From assembly GCF_002920615.1 (NCBI RefSeq), contig NZ_PQSU01000014.1, positions 1-64,000 on the forward strand: DNA of 64,000 nucleotides, in the 5' to 3' direction. The notes below the pieces were generated by a model. The model made no database searches, was not told the origin of the DNA, and was given only the letters and a program-made list of their open reading frames with translations. The DNA comes from Streptomyces sp. Ru62. GTDB lineage: Bacteria; Actinomycetota; Actinomycetes; Streptomycetales; Streptomycetaceae. A program made the translations under genes and the position numbers. This document shows positions 7,968 through 16,628 of this stretch, piece after piece (position 1 is the first letter of the stretch; the number at the start of each line of letters is the position of its first letter).

Positions 7968-9356
7968 TCAGTCCGAGGCCGCCGCCAGCACCGCGAGCAC
8001 CCGGTCCGTGTCCGCCTCGGTGGTCCGCCAGTTGCTGAACGCGGCGCGCAGCCCGGGCACTCTGCCGTACACCGTCGGCGTCACGTACGCCTCCCCGGAC
8101 GCGGCGACCGCCCGGGCCAGCGCCGTCACCCGCTCCGGCGACGGGTCCGTGGCCAGGGTGAAGCACACGACGTTGAGGCGGACCGGAGCCAGCAGGGTGA
8201 GGCCCGGCAGCGCGTCGACGCCCGCGCCGAGCCGGCGGGCCAGCGCCACGTTCCGCTCCACGACCTCCCGGTGCCCGTCCCGCCCGTACGCCACCAGCGA
8301 GAACCAGGCCGGCAGGGCCCGCAGTCGGCGCGAGTTCTCCGGGGTCAGATGCAGGAAGTCGGGATCGCCGTCGGGTGGGCCGAGATACGGCGAGGCGTTG
8401 TGGAACACCGCCATCTGAAGGTCGCGCCGCCGGGTGAACTGGACGGCCGCGTCATAGGGGACGTTCAGCCACTTGTGCAGGTCCACGCAGACCGAGTCGG
8501 CCGCGTCGAGCCCGTCGACCAGCGCCGCGTGTTCCGGGGAGAGCGCGGCGAAGGCGCCGAACGCCGCGTCCACGTGCAGCCAGAAGTCGTAGCGCTCCTT
8601 CAGCGCCGCGACGGCCCGCAGATCGTCGAAGTCGACGGTGTTCACGGTGCCCGCGTTCGCGACGACCAGCACCGGCCGGCCGCCGGCCCCGGCCAGCGCC
8701 GTCTCCAGCGCGGTCACGTCGACGGCCTCCCGGTTGCCGGGCAGCAGCGGCACCGGCCGCAGCCGGTCCCGGCCGAGGCCCAGCACCGACATCGCCTTCG
8801 CGATGCTGGAGTGCGGGCTGCCGGAGAGCACGTCCAGCGGCCCCAGCGCGGCGGTGCCCGCCCGGGAGACGTCCACTCCCAGCCGCTCACCGGCCCACTC
8901 CCGGCCGATCGCGAGCCCGACCGCGTTCGACATGGTCGCGCCCGTCACGAACGCACCGCTGTGCGCCTCGCTCAGCCCGAACAGCTCGCGCAGCCACGAC
9001 ACCGTCTCCCGTTCCAGCTCCTGCGCCCAGGAACCGCCGGCGCCGGACAGGTTCTGGTCGAACGCGGAGGTCAGCCAGTCACCGGCGACGGCGGCGGGCG
9101 TGGCGCCGCCGGTGACGAAGCCGAGGTAGCGCGGACCGGCGGAACCGGAGAAACCGGGCGCCCACCGCTCGGCGAACCGGGCGAGCGCGCGGTCACCGCC
9201 CGCACCCGAGGCGGGGAGCGGCTCCCGCGCGGGTACCGGCCCGGGCGCGGCGACCGGCCGGCCTGCGAGCCCCGCCACCTCCCGGGCGGCGAGATCACGG
9301 GCGGCCTGGAGCAGTTCGGGGAGCCGGGCGAGGTCGTCGGCGAGAGCGGGGTGCAT
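7968..9356 (-). CDS. PLP-dependent decarboxylase, group II (aromatic-L-amino-acid decarboxylase-like)
   Basis: 462 residues. Fold-type I PLP enzyme of the glutamate/tyrosine/DOPA decarboxylase group. The cofactor lysine is Lys295 in DLHKWLNVPYD; HVDAAFGA (PLP ring Asp), GSPHSSIAKA and the N-terminal FVTGGATPAAVAGDWLTSAFDQN are also seen. Such enzymes remove CO2 from amino acids to make amines; some members are aldehyde-forming or aminotransferase-like, so the substrate is open. It stands alone, convergent with the SDR and divergent from the L,D-transpeptidase. Confidence 0.85.
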   Translation of the reverse strand: MHPALADDLARLPELLQAARDLAAREVAGLAGRPVAAPGPVPAREPLPASGAGGDRALARFAERWAPGFSGSAGPRYLGFVTGGATPAAVAGDWLTSAFDQNLSGAGGSWAQELERETVSWLRELFGLSEAHSGAFVTGATMSNAVGLAIGREWAGERLGVDVSRAGTAALGPLDVLSGSPHSSIAKAMSVLGLGRDRLRPVPLLPGNREAVDVTALETALAGAGGRPVLVVANAGTVNTVDFDDLRAVAALKERYDFWLHVDAAFGAFAALSPEHAALVDGLDAADSVCVDLHKWLNVPYDAAVQFTRRRDLQMAVFHNASPYLGPPDGDPDFLHLTPENSRRLRALPAWFSLVAYGRDGHREVVERNVALARRLGAGVDALPGLTLLAPVRLNVVCFTLATDPSPERVTALARAVAASGEAYVTPTVYGRVPGLRAAFSNWRTTEADTDRVLAVLAAASD

Positions 9357-9559
9357 GCGGCGCAGCGTAGACGGTCACCGCTCACCGCGAGAGGTGCCGT
9401 ACGGCCGGAAGTTCACCGTTTCGTCACAGCCTGACCGGAACCACAACCATCTCCGGCCCGGCCGGGTCTAGTAGTCCGACATCGCGGGAATCGCGCTGGA
9501 GAGCACCGGGGAGGCCCGGGCGAACGGAACGGGCAAAAGGGGAAGGGGAAGAGGCCGCC

Positions 9560-10255
9560 ATGGGGGTCATAGGCAGAAGAGGTGCGGTCGCGCTGGGCGT
9601 CACGGGACTGGTGGCGCCGCTGGCGCTCGCCCTCACCGCAGCGCCGGCCCAGGCCGCGAGCTGCACCACGAGCACAGGGCCGTACCAGAAGCAGGTGGAG
9701 AAGTTCCTGGGCCGGCCGGTCGACGGCAAGCAGTCCGCCACCGACTGCAAGGCCATCCAGGCCTTCCAGAACAAGCACGGCATCACGCCGAACATCGGCT
9801 ACGCCGGTCCCGTCACCTGGGGCGTGATGGACCTGATGAACAAGCAGAAGGCCGTCGGGAACAAGCCCAACAAGGACGGCAAGTGCCCGGTGAACAAGGG
9901 CCGCATCGCCTGCGTGAACCTCACGCTCCAGCTCAGCTGGATCCAGGACGGCAACCGGCTCGTCTACGGCCCGGTGCCGGTGCGCACCGGACGCGACGGC
10001 TACGAGACCCGCACCGGCCTGAAGAAGATCTACTGGCGGGACATCGACCACGTCTCCACCATCTACAACGTGCCGATGCCCTACAGCCAGTTCTTCGACG
10101 GCGGCCAGGCCTTCCACTCGGTGGGCCTGAGCATGTGGAACCCGCCCGGTTCGCACGGCTGCGTCAACATGACCACCACGACCGCCAAGAAGTACTGGTC
10201 GCTGCTGAAGAACGGTGACGACGTCTTCGTCTACGGCCGCAAGCCCGGCACCTGA
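9560..10255 (+). CDS. Secreted L,D-transpeptidase with peptidoglycan-binding domain
   Basis: 231 residues. A signal peptide (about 1-33, ending AAPAQAA) is followed by a peptidoglycan-binding domain (about 40-95, VEKFLGRPVDGKQSATDCKAIQAFQNKHGI...) and a YkuD catalytic domain. The active-site motif is SHGCVNM with Cys201, preceded by HSVGLSMWNPPG. These enzymes make 3-3 cross-links in the cell wall or attach proteins to it, outside the membrane. A purine-rich GGGAAGGGGAAGAGG site precedes the ATG. It converges on the Gfo/Idh gene with 14 nt between stops. Confidence 0.9.
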   Translation: MGVIGRRGAVALGVTGLVAPLALALTAAPAQAASCTTSTGPYQKQVEKFLGRPVDGKQSATDCKAIQAFQNKHGITPNIGYAGPVTWGVMDLMNKQKAVGNKPNKDGKCPVNKGRIACVNLTLQLSWIQDGNRLVYGPVPVRTGRDGYETRTGLKKIYWRDIDHVSTIYNVPMPYSQFFDGGQAFHSVGLSMWNPPGSHGCVNMTTTTAKKYWSLLKNGDDVFVYGRKPGT

Positions 10256-10269
10256 GCCGCCGGGATCCG

Positions 10270-11472
10270 TCACACCTCCGGCGCGTCCCCGAAGTCGGGG
10301 ATCTCCAGCCGGACGCCGCCCTGCCGTGCCGATTCGTGCGCGATGACGCCCGGCAGGGTGTATCGGGCGGCCACCCACGCGTTCACCGGTGGCAGCGTCC
10401 GCGTGGTGACGGCGGTGACGAAGTCGTCCACCAGGAAGTGGTGGCTGCCCTCGTGCCCGTTGTGCAGGTGGTCGAACTCCCGGGGCAGCCGTGACCGGTC
10501 GTGCACCGGCGCCGAGCCCGAGGTGAAGGCCGCGCGCAGCTCCGGCGCGATGTGCGCCAGTGACGGGTCGTCAGGGGCCAGGGTCGGCTTCGGCTCCAGT
10601 AGCTCGCTGATGTCCTCGACCCCCTTCTTGTCCTGCCACAGCGCCACCGTCGCCAGCTGTTCCATGCTGGCCTCCGTCCCGAAGAACCGGAACCGGGACT
10701 CGCGGATGTGCGAGGGGTAGCCGACCCGCCGGAACTCGTTCGTACGGAACGATCCGCCGCCCGCCACCTCGAACAAGGCGGTCGCGTTGGACACGTCGTT
10801 GTCGAACTGGCTGACCGAACGGTCGAAGACGCCGTCGCCGCGCTCGTCGCGCACACCGATCGCGGACACGCTCACCGCATGCGTCCCCCAGGCCCCGAGG
10901 ACCCCGCCCACCGCGTGCGTCGGGTACAGCAGCGGGGGATAGCTGGCGGTCGCCTTCCAGTTCTCGCCGCCGCTGTACTGGTAGGCCTCGTAGAACCCGA
11001 GGTCCATGTCGTGGACGTAGTCGCCCTCGGCGTAGAACAGCCGGCCGAAGGCGCCCGCCGCGATCTGGTTGCGGGCGTGCACGGTCGCCGGGTGGTAGTG
11101 ACTGGTCTCGCCCATCATGTACGTCAGCCCGGTGGCCCGGACGGCGTCGATGATCGCGGCCATCTCGTCCACGGTGATCGCCATGGGGACGGCCGAGTAG
11201 ACGTGCTTGCCCGCGGCCAGCCCCTGGAGGACCAGCGGTCCGTGGGTCCAGCGCTGGGTGAAGACCGCGACCGCGTCGACCGCCGGCGACTCCAGCATCG
11301 CCTCGTACGACGGGAACGTGCCCGCGAGCCCCTGCGCGGCGACGAGCCGCTCGGCCCGCTCGGGCAGCAGGTCGGTGACATAGACGTCACGGACGCCGGG
11401 ATGGGCCTGGAAGAGGGTGGCGAACTGTCCGGAGAACTGTCCGGCGCCGACGATGCCGAGCGAGAAAGTCAT
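10270..11472 (-). CDS. Gfo/Idh/MocA-family oxidoreductase
   Basis: 400 residues. The N-terminal Rossmann motif (LGIVGAGQFSGQF) binds NAD(P); VFTQRWTHGPLVLQGLAAGKHVYSAVPMA carries the family's conserved region around the catalytic lysine; the C-terminal domain holds GEGDYVHDMDLGFYE and YPTHAVGG. Family members oxidise or reduce sugars and inositols. The start could be 11472 (MTFSLGIV) or GTG 11490. It is divergent from a ROK-family gene 130 nt away, with a dyad between them; a ROK-controlled sugar catabolism unit is a reasonable inference. Confidence 0.85.
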   Translation of the reverse strand: MTFSLGIVGAGQFSGQFATLFQAHPGVRDVYVTDLLPERAERLVAAQGLAGTFPSYEAMLESPAVDAVAVFTQRWTHGPLVLQGLAAGKHVYSAVPMAITVDEMAAIIDAVRATGLTYMMGETSHYHPATVHARNQIAAGAFGRLFYAEGDYVHDMDLGFYEAYQYSGGENWKATASYPPLLYPTHAVGGVLGAWGTHAVSVSAIGVRDERGDGVFDRSVSQFDNDVSNATALFEVAGGGSFRTNEFRRVGYPSHIRESRFRFFGTEASMEQLATVALWQDKKGVEDISELLEPKPTLAPDDPSLAHIAPELRAAFTSGSAPVHDRSRLPREFDHLHNGHEGSHHFLVDDFVTAVTTRTLPPVNAWVAARYTLPGVIAHESARQGGVRLEIPDFGDAPEV

Positions 11473-11565
11473 ACGGATTACTTTCGCCACGGAACAATCA
11501 AGCCGTCAAGGGCTGGGTGACTTCTTCCTCGCTACCCCTCCAGCCGCCATATGCTGGCCCTATTA

Positions 11566-11580
11566 CTTCTGCACCAGAAG
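11566..11580. promoter_or_regulatory. Candidate ROK operator, CTTCTG-cac-CAGAAG dyad
   Basis: A perfect 6-bp inverted repeat with a 3-nt spacer lies between the divergent oxidoreductase and ROK genes, 22 nt upstream of the ROK start, with AT-rich flanks (TATTA on the left, AAAGTAG on the right). ROK repressors often autoregulate and control the neighbouring sugar gene, so this is a likely operator. No known binding consensus was checked. Confidence 0.5.
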
Positions 11581-11601
11581 AAAGTAGAAAGGTTGGCTTC
11601 C

Positions 11602-12750
11602 ATGACCAGCTGGTGGCCGCTGAGCCCCGCGGAGCGCTCCGTGGCGATCGAGGTGCTCGTGCACGGCCCGCTGTCCCGCACCGAGCTGGCCCGGAGGCTG
11701 CGCCTCTCCCAGGGCAGCCTGACCCGGCTGACCAAACCGCTCATCGAGTCCGGGCTGCTGGTGGAGGCCGCCGAGACGGGTGGGGCCGGCGAGGGCCGCC
11801 AGGGGCGGCCGTCGCAGCCCCTCGACATCGTCGCCGAGTCCCGCTCCTTCCTCGGATTCAAGATCACCGCCGACCGGGTCTACGGCGTCGTCACCACCCT
11901 GCGCAGTGAGGTCACCGGCCGGCTGGACCGGCCGCTGACCACGCACGACCCTGACGCCGTCGCCGCCCTGCTGGCGGAGATGACCACCGAACTGGCCGGA
12001 CGGCATCCCGACCCGGCGGGTCTGGGCATCGGTGTGGGCGGACGGGTGCGGGAGCGTACGGTGGTGGGCGAATCGGCCTTCCTGGGCTGGCGGGACGTGC
12101 CGCTCGGCACGCTCGTCCGGGAGCGCACCGGGCTGCCGGTCGTCGTGGAGAACGACGTCGCGGCCCTGGTGGAGGCCGAGACCTGGTTCGGCGCGGGCCG
12201 GGGGCTCGACCGCTTCGCCGTACTGACCATCGGCGCGGGCATCGGCTACGGGCTGGTGCTCGGCGGCCGTCGGGTGCCGTACGAGGAGGAGGACCGCGGC
12301 TTCGGCCGGCACTGGATCATCCATCCGTACGGCCCGCTCACCCCCGAGGGCGCCCGGGGCAGCGCCGTGTCGTTGCTCACCATCCCCAGCATCCGCTACC
12401 AGGTGCGCGCGGCCACCGGCCGGGACATCGGCTACGAGGAGATCCTCGCCGGTGCCGCCGCCGGCGAGCCCATGGCCTTCCGGGTCGTCGACGAGGCCGC
12501 CCGGGCCCTCGGCACCCTCGTCGCGCAGATCGCCAACTTCGCGATGCCGCAGAAGATCCTGCTCGCCGGAGAGGGTGTGGGCCTGATGGATGTGGCGGGG
12601 AACACGGTCCGTGACACCATCCGCTCCCACCGCCACCCGCTGGCCGCCCCGGTGGACCTGGAGACGAAGGTGTCCGACTTCCACGACTGGGCGCGCGGCG
12701 CGGCCGTGCTGGCCATCCAGGTGCTGGTGCTGGGCCGGACCGGGGAGTGA
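11602..12750 (+). CDS. ROK-family transcriptional regulator/sugar kinase
   Basis: 382 residues. N-terminal winged helix (about 10-60: LSRTELARRLRLSQGSLTRLTKPLIESGLL) marks the regulator branch of the ROK family. The C-terminal kinase-like fold carries LGIGVGGRV and VVENDVAALVEAETWFGAG near 175-195, but the ROK zinc-binding Cys cluster is absent. It probably senses a sugar and represses its own region. The start at 11602 (MTSWWPLSPAERS) has AGAAAGG about 9 nt upstream; in-frame codons before it fall inside the candidate operator. It is divergent from the Gfo/Idh/MocA gene, its likely target. Confidence 0.85.
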   Translation: MTSWWPLSPAERSVAIEVLVHGPLSRTELARRLRLSQGSLTRLTKPLIESGLLVEAAETGGAGEGRQGRPSQPLDIVAESRSFLGFKITADRVYGVVTTLRSEVTGRLDRPLTTHDPDAVAALLAEMTTELAGRHPDPAGLGIGVGGRVRERTVVGESAFLGWRDVPLGTLVRERTGLPVVVENDVAALVEAETWFGAGRGLDRFAVLTIGAGIGYGLVLGGRRVPYEEEDRGFGRHWIIHPYGPLTPEGARGSAVSLLTIPSIRYQVRAATGRDIGYEEILAGAAAGEPMAFRVVDEAARALGTLVAQIANFAMPQKILLAGEGVGLMDVAGNTVRDTIRSHRHPLAAPVDLETKVSDFHDWARGAAVLAIQVLVLGRTGE

Positions 12751-12891
12751 GCCGGGGTCGAGGAGTGGCAGGGGCAGTGAATTCCCGCTTCCGGTTGACA
12801 CATTGACGTGATGAGTAACACGGTCCGGAATGTCCGTATCGCGGGTACTTACTCACAGCGCCTTCACCTCGATCGGCATATGCTTCACAGC

Positions 12892-13065
12892 ATGTCCACC
12901 ACTGTTGAAGCCGTCTCCGAGCGATCGGCCGCGGAGGTCAACGAGGAGATCCGGGCCCTGTGGCGCCGGTCGGGCGGGACACTGACCACCGAGCAGCGTG
13001 CGGAGTACCAGCGCCTCGTGATGGAGTGGGCCGCAGCGGCCCCGCAGTCGCACCGGGCGGCCTGA
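12892..13065 (+). CDS. Small conserved-looking protein, 57 residues
   Basis: Predicted product begins MSTTVEAVSERSAAEVNEEI and ends AAAAPQSHRAA. It is a single amphipathic helical stretch, acidic at the N-terminus, containing the EQRAEYQRL type of coiled pattern. I do not recognise a function. There is no good Shine-Dalgarno site before the ATG at 12892, so translation may be leaderless or the start may differ. A TTGACA at 12795-12800 could be a -35 element, but no clear -10 follows. A strong terminator comes 32 nt after the stop, which supports a real transcript. Confidence 0.55.
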   Translation: MSTTVEAVSERSAAEVNEEIRALWRRSGGTLTTEQRAEYQRLVMEWAAAAPQSHRAA

Positions 13066-13097
13066 CCGACCCCGCGCACACCGCGCCGAACCGTCCG

Positions 13098-13123
13098 GGG
13101 CACCCGTGAACGCACGGGTGCCC
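13098..13123. terminator. Strong bidirectional hairpin terminator
   Basis: A perfect 10-bp stem, GGGCACCCGT (13098-13107) and ACGGGTGCCC (13114-13123), with a 6-nt loop and a following TTCTCGT. It sits between the small protein gene on the + strand and the S1 protease ending at 13150 on the - strand, so it can serve both. Confidence 0.85.
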
Positions 13124-13149
13124 TTCTCGTCGTGCCCCCGGCCCTCCCG

Positions 13150-14526
13150 TCAGCCCCATGTCGCCGAGTAGTACCGCTGGTACGCCTTGCGGTCCTGCTC
13201 GGCCCGGATGTAACGGGTCGCCACCAGCGCGATCAGACTGCCCGCGATGACCAGCAGCCCCGGCCCGACGTTCCGGGTGTCGGTCAGCCGCGCCAGCGCA
13301 GTGCTGCCCTCGGACGCGCCCGTGACCGGCGCCGAGGAGCCCGGCGAGGCCGCGCTCGGCACCATCGCGCCCTGCGGCGCGGACGCCGACGGCGCGGGGG
13401 AGGGGGTGCCGCCCGGGGCGCCGCCCGCGTTCTGCGCCGACACGATCAGCCGGACCCCGAGCGCCGTCAGCGCCTTGGTCACCGGCTGGAAGAACGTCGT
13501 CCCGCCCGCCGTGCAGTCGCCGTTCCCGCCCGAGGTGACGCCGAGCGCGATGCCCTCGGAGAACAACGGGCCGCCGCTGTCGCCCGGTTCGGCGCACACG
13601 GTGGTCTCGACGAGCCCGGTGACCGTGCCCTCCGGGTAGTTGACGGTCGCGTTCAGGGCCGTCACCTGGCCGTCGCGCAGACCGCTGGTGCTGCCGCTGC
13701 GGAACACCCGCTGCCCCACCGCCGGATCGGCGGCCCCCGTGATCCGCACCCCCTTGCCACCGCCGATCGCGACGACGTCCGCGCCCACGCCGGCCTTGCC
13801 GTCGGCGTACTGCACGAGCGAGAAGTCACTGCCGGGGAAGGAACTGTTCACGGTCCTGCCGAGTTGCCGATCGCCCTGGTTGTCGGCGAACCAGGTGGAC
13901 CCGGCGGGACCGCAGTGGCCGGCGGTGAGGATGAAGTCGGACCGCCCGTCGGTGACGTTGAACCCGGCCGAGCAGCGACCGCCCGTCGACAAGATCGGCT
14001 GGGCGCCGTTCAGCCGTGTGGTGAACGTGCCCTTCGTACGCTCCATGTGCACGAAGCTGCCGATCCCCGTGGCGACCCGGGTCAGCCGCGACCAGTCCCC
14101 GGCGGACACCGTGCGGTCCGCCCGCACCACGACCCGGTTGGTCCGGTAGTCCACCGCCCACGCCGTGCCCGGCACCCGCGGAGCCGAACGCAGCGTCGCC
14201 GTCGCCGACTTCAGCTCGTTCATGCTGTGCGACACGATCTTCGCCGCCGCCCCGGCCCGCCGCACCTCCCGGGCCGTCGCCTCGTCGGTCACGGCCACGA
14301 CCGTACGCCCGTCGGCGCCGATCCAGTTGCCCGCCGTACGGGCCGTGCCGAGCCGCGCCACCAGTGCGGCGCCGGTGTCGCCCGTGGCGGCGAGCGGTCT
14401 GGCGGAGGCGGGCGGTGTCTCGCTCGCCATGGCCGCCTGGGCGACCATCGCGCCCCCCAGGAGGAGTCCGCCGACCGCCGCCAGCCGTGTCACTCGCCGG
14501 ACGACCCGTCGTCGTGCGTGCCGCAT
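13150..14526 (-). CDS. Secreted S1-family (alpha-lytic/streptogrisin-like) serine protease with C-terminal membrane anchor
   Basis: 458 residues. Signal sequence (about 1-35), a pro-region of about 130 residues, then a chymotrypsin-fold domain with LTAGHC (His), SDFSLVQY (Asp) and CAEPGDSGGP (Ser). Paired cysteines fit the streptogrisin disulfides. After a Ser/Ala/Pro-rich linker, a transmembrane helix (VGPGLLVIAGSLIALVATRYI) and a basic tail suggest it stays attached to the membrane with the protease outside. The ATG at 14526 follows GGGAG with 6 nt spacing. The membrane anchor is unlike classical secreted streptogrisins and suggests cell-surface processing. Confidence 0.88.
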   Translation of the reverse strand: MRHARRRVVRRVTRLAAVGGLLLGGAMVAQAAMASETPPASARPLAATGDTGAALVARLGTARTAGNWIGADGRTVVAVTDEATAREVRRAGAAAKIVSHSMNELKSATATLRSAPRVPGTAWAVDYRTNRVVVRADRTVSAGDWSRLTRVATGIGSFVHMERTKGTFTTRLNGAQPILSTGGRCSAGFNVTDGRSDFILTAGHCGPAGSTWFADNQGDRQLGRTVNSSFPGSDFSLVQYADGKAGVGADVVAIGGGKGVRITGAADPAVGQRVFRSGSTSGLRDGQVTALNATVNYPEGTVTGLVETTVCAEPGDSGGPLFSEGIALGVTSGGNGDCTAGGTTFFQPVTKALTALGVRLIVSAQNAGGAPGGTPSPAPSASAPQGAMVPSAASPGSSAPVTGASEGSTALARLTDTRNVGPGLLVIAGSLIALVATRYIRAEQDRKAYQRYYSATWG

Positions 14527-14648
14527 GCATGGCTCCCGAAGCCGAACCCGAACGCGCGCTGCCCGTACCGGCACCGCGAGGCCCTCGGATCGTCGAGGGC
14601 CCGCTCCTCCATACGGGGGCCGGGGTCACGGCGTTCACCGGCGCCGGT

Positions 14649-14667
14649 GAACCGCCGGGCGCGGTTC
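14649..14667 (-). terminator. Possible hairpin at the end of the methyltransferase gene
   Basis: GAACCG (14649-14654) and CGGTTC (14662-14667) form a 6-bp perfect stem with a 7-nt loop, overlapping the methyltransferase stop codon. It is short and lacks a T-run, so the call is weak. Confidence 0.35.
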
Positions 14668-15496
14668 AGTTCTTGCGGGCCACCCCGCCGAACATGGCGA
14701 CCTCCTCCGGCTCGGCCCCGTCGCCGTCCTCCGGGCGCCACCGCGAGCAGGACACCACACCCGGCTCCAGCAGTTCCAGGCCGTCGAAGAACCGGGCCAC
14801 GTCCTCGGGCGTGCGCTGCTTCAGCTTCGGAGTGCCGTGCTCGTTCCAGAACTTCACCGCCTCGTCCACGTCCGGCATCGACGGGCTGGTGATGGTGTGC
14901 GACAGCACCAGGTGGCTGCCCGTCGGCAGCCGGTCCGTCAACTGCCGTACCAGGCCGTACGGGTCCTCGTCGTCGCCGATGAAGATGACCACGCCGAGCA
15001 GCATCAGCGCCACCGGCTGACTGAAGTCCAGCGTCTTCGCCGCGTGTTCCAGGATCGCGTCGACGTTGCGCAGGTCCTCGTCCAGATAGTCGGTACGGCC
15101 TTCCGGTGTGCTGGTCAGCAGGGCACGCGCGTGGGCGAGGACGAGCGGGTCGTTGTCGACGTACACGATCCGGCACTCCGGCGCGATCCGCTGCGCCACC
15201 TCGTGCGTGTTGTCGGCGGTGGGCAGCCCGGTGCCGATGTCCAGGAACTGCCGGATGCCCACCTCACCGACCAGATGGCGCACCGCTCGGCCCAGGAACA
15301 GCCGGTCGGCGCGCGCGTACTCCCCGATGCCCGGGTGCAGTTGGCGGATCTGGTCGCCGGCCGCCCGGTCGACCTCGTAGTTGTCCTTGCCGCCGAGCCA
15401 GTAGTTCCAGATGCGGGCGGTGTGCGGCTGGCCGGTGTTGATACGGGCGCGCAGCGACACGGCCACGTCGTTGGTGGCTGCCGGGTTGTCGGTCAC
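14666..15496 (-). CDS. DUF574-family SAM-dependent methyltransferase
   Basis: 276 residues. Family signature at the N-terminus: INTGQPHTARIWNYWLGGKDNYEVDR, then the SAM-binding FLDIGTGLPTADNTHEVAQ, YVDNDPLVLAHARALL and a C-terminal EDVARFFDGLELLEPGVV. This PF04672-type family is greatly expanded in Streptomyces; its substrates are largely unknown. Start is the GTG at 15496, with AGGAG 9 nt upstream; the longer open frame before it is low-complexity. It is a single-gene unit. Confidence 0.88.
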   Translation of the reverse strand: MTDNPAATNDVAVSLRARINTGQPHTARIWNYWLGGKDNYEVDRAAGDQIRQLHPGIGEYARADRLFLGRAVRHLVGEVGIRQFLDIGTGLPTADNTHEVAQRIAPECRIVYVDNDPLVLAHARALLTSTPEGRTDYLDEDLRNVDAILEHAAKTLDFSQPVALMLLGVVIFIGDDEDPYGLVRQLTDRLPTGSHLVLSHTITSPSMPDVDEAVKFWNEHGTPKLKQRTPEDVARFFDGLELLEPGVVSCSRWRPEDGDGAEPEEVAMFGGVARKN

Positions 15497-15917
15497 GTGG
15501 GTCAGCTCCTGGGTGCCTGAAGAGATGCCTGAGGGGGTGTCCGGCGAAGACGCCTGACGGGGACTGCACCGTGCAAGACGCAATCTAGACGCCTGAGTTG
15601 ATCTCCGTCGCCCGGCCCGGGTTTTCTGTTGAGCACCGGGAAGAGGGCCGGCGCCACCCGCGTCCGCGCCCGGTAGGCGTCCGCCCGTTGCCGCTGCGCG
15701 GCGAGCCGGCGCAGCATCCCGGCGGCCCCGGAGCCGGACGCGGCCCCGCTCCCGCGTCCCACCGCTCCCGCGTTCCGCCGACTCCGTCTCCGGGCACCTC
15801 ACAGCCCCTCGTCCCGACCGAGCCACACGGCCGGCATCCCGCAGGGCACCGCCCGCCGTCGGGCCGCCCGAGTCACCGGGCTTCGCCGGGCACGGGCCGC
15901 CCTCCTACACTGCGGGC
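15497..15917. other. Intergenic region with four GCCTGA repeats
   Basis: A 421-nt stretch without a convincing gene. The part upstream of the methyltransferase carries four direct copies of GCCTGA (15515, 15527, 15552 and 15591), two of them inside GACGCCTGA, which may be regulator sites. The rest is GC-rich. A weak reverse-strand frame (start 15717, encoding MLRRLAAQRQRADAYRARTR...) looks partly protein-like but lacks a ribosome site. Confidence 0.35.
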
Positions 15918-16304
15918 ATGGACGACACGCGGCTCGACCGGCTCGGGTCCGGCAAGTACCTGCTGCTGACCAGCCACCGCAAGAACGGCACGCCCGTCGC
16001 GACCCCGGTGTGGGTCGTCCCGGACGACGGCACGCTCGGGGTGTGGACGGCGGCCGACAGCGGGAAGGTCAAACGGATCCGGCGCCGCCCGGACGTCCTC
16101 GTCGGCCCGTGCGACGTGCGCGGCAACCCGACCGGCGACCAGGTGCCGGCCACCGCCGAGATCACCGATCCGGCCACCACCGCCCGCTACCGGAGCCTGA
16201 TCGCCCGCAAGTACGGCCTCCTCGGCCGCCTCACCCTGCTGGGCAGCCGGCTCCGGCGCGGCCTGGACGGCACCGTCGGCGTCCGGGTGACCCTCGGGGA
16301 GTGA
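15918..16304 (+). CDS. PPOX-class F420-dependent oxidoreductase-like protein
   Basis: 128 residues, the usual size for single-domain flavin/deazaflavin split-barrel proteins. Seen: LGSGKYLLLTSHRKNGTPVATPVWVV (first strands), DSGKVKRIRRRPDVLVGPCDVRGNPTG (phosphate/cofactor contact region) and the final RRGLDGTVGVRVTL. The pattern matches the F420-binding split-barrel group that is abundant in actinomycetes, so F420H2-dependent reduction is likely; the substrate is unknown. It is monocistronic. Confidence 0.8.
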   Translation: MDDTRLDRLGSGKYLLLTSHRKNGTPVATPVWVVPDDGTLGVWTAADSGKVKRIRRRPDVLVGPCDVRGNPTGDQVPATAEITDPATTARYRSLIARKYGLLGRLTLLGSRLRRGLDGTVGVRVTLGE

Positions 16305-16628
16305 GGGCACCCGGGACCGGCGCCCTACGACGCGTCCAGTACCGGACCGGCCAGCTCAGGGCCCCCGGTCCGCGGCTCCCCGGTCCCCCCGCCACCGCGA
16401 ACAATGCTGCGGCGGTCACCCATATGCGCCGGGCACGGACCACTGATCCTCCTCGAACACCGACCTCGGGCGTCCCGGCAACGCCGGACGCCCCTCGCCC
16501 CGGGTGGATGGGGAGCGGAGGCTGTGGGTTGCCTGCGCAGGAGAGCCGATGGTTCGCGCGGGAGGAGGAGGGGACCCGGCCGTGGTGTCAGCGGCACCGC
16601 GCCGGTGGGGTACGGCGGTGTACGGCGG
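16305..16628. other. Gene-free spacer
   Basis: 324 nt between the convergent PPOX and zinc-ribbon genes. I see a direct repeat GTACGGCGGT (twice near 16611-16630, reaching the zinc-ribbon stop) and a weak GGGC/GCCC hairpin just after the PPOX stop, but no credible coding region. Confidence 0.4.

Noticed and set aside
12795..12823. TTGACA promoter before the 57-residue gene
   Set aside because: A -35 match is present but the -10 position reads ACACGG; kept only as a remark.
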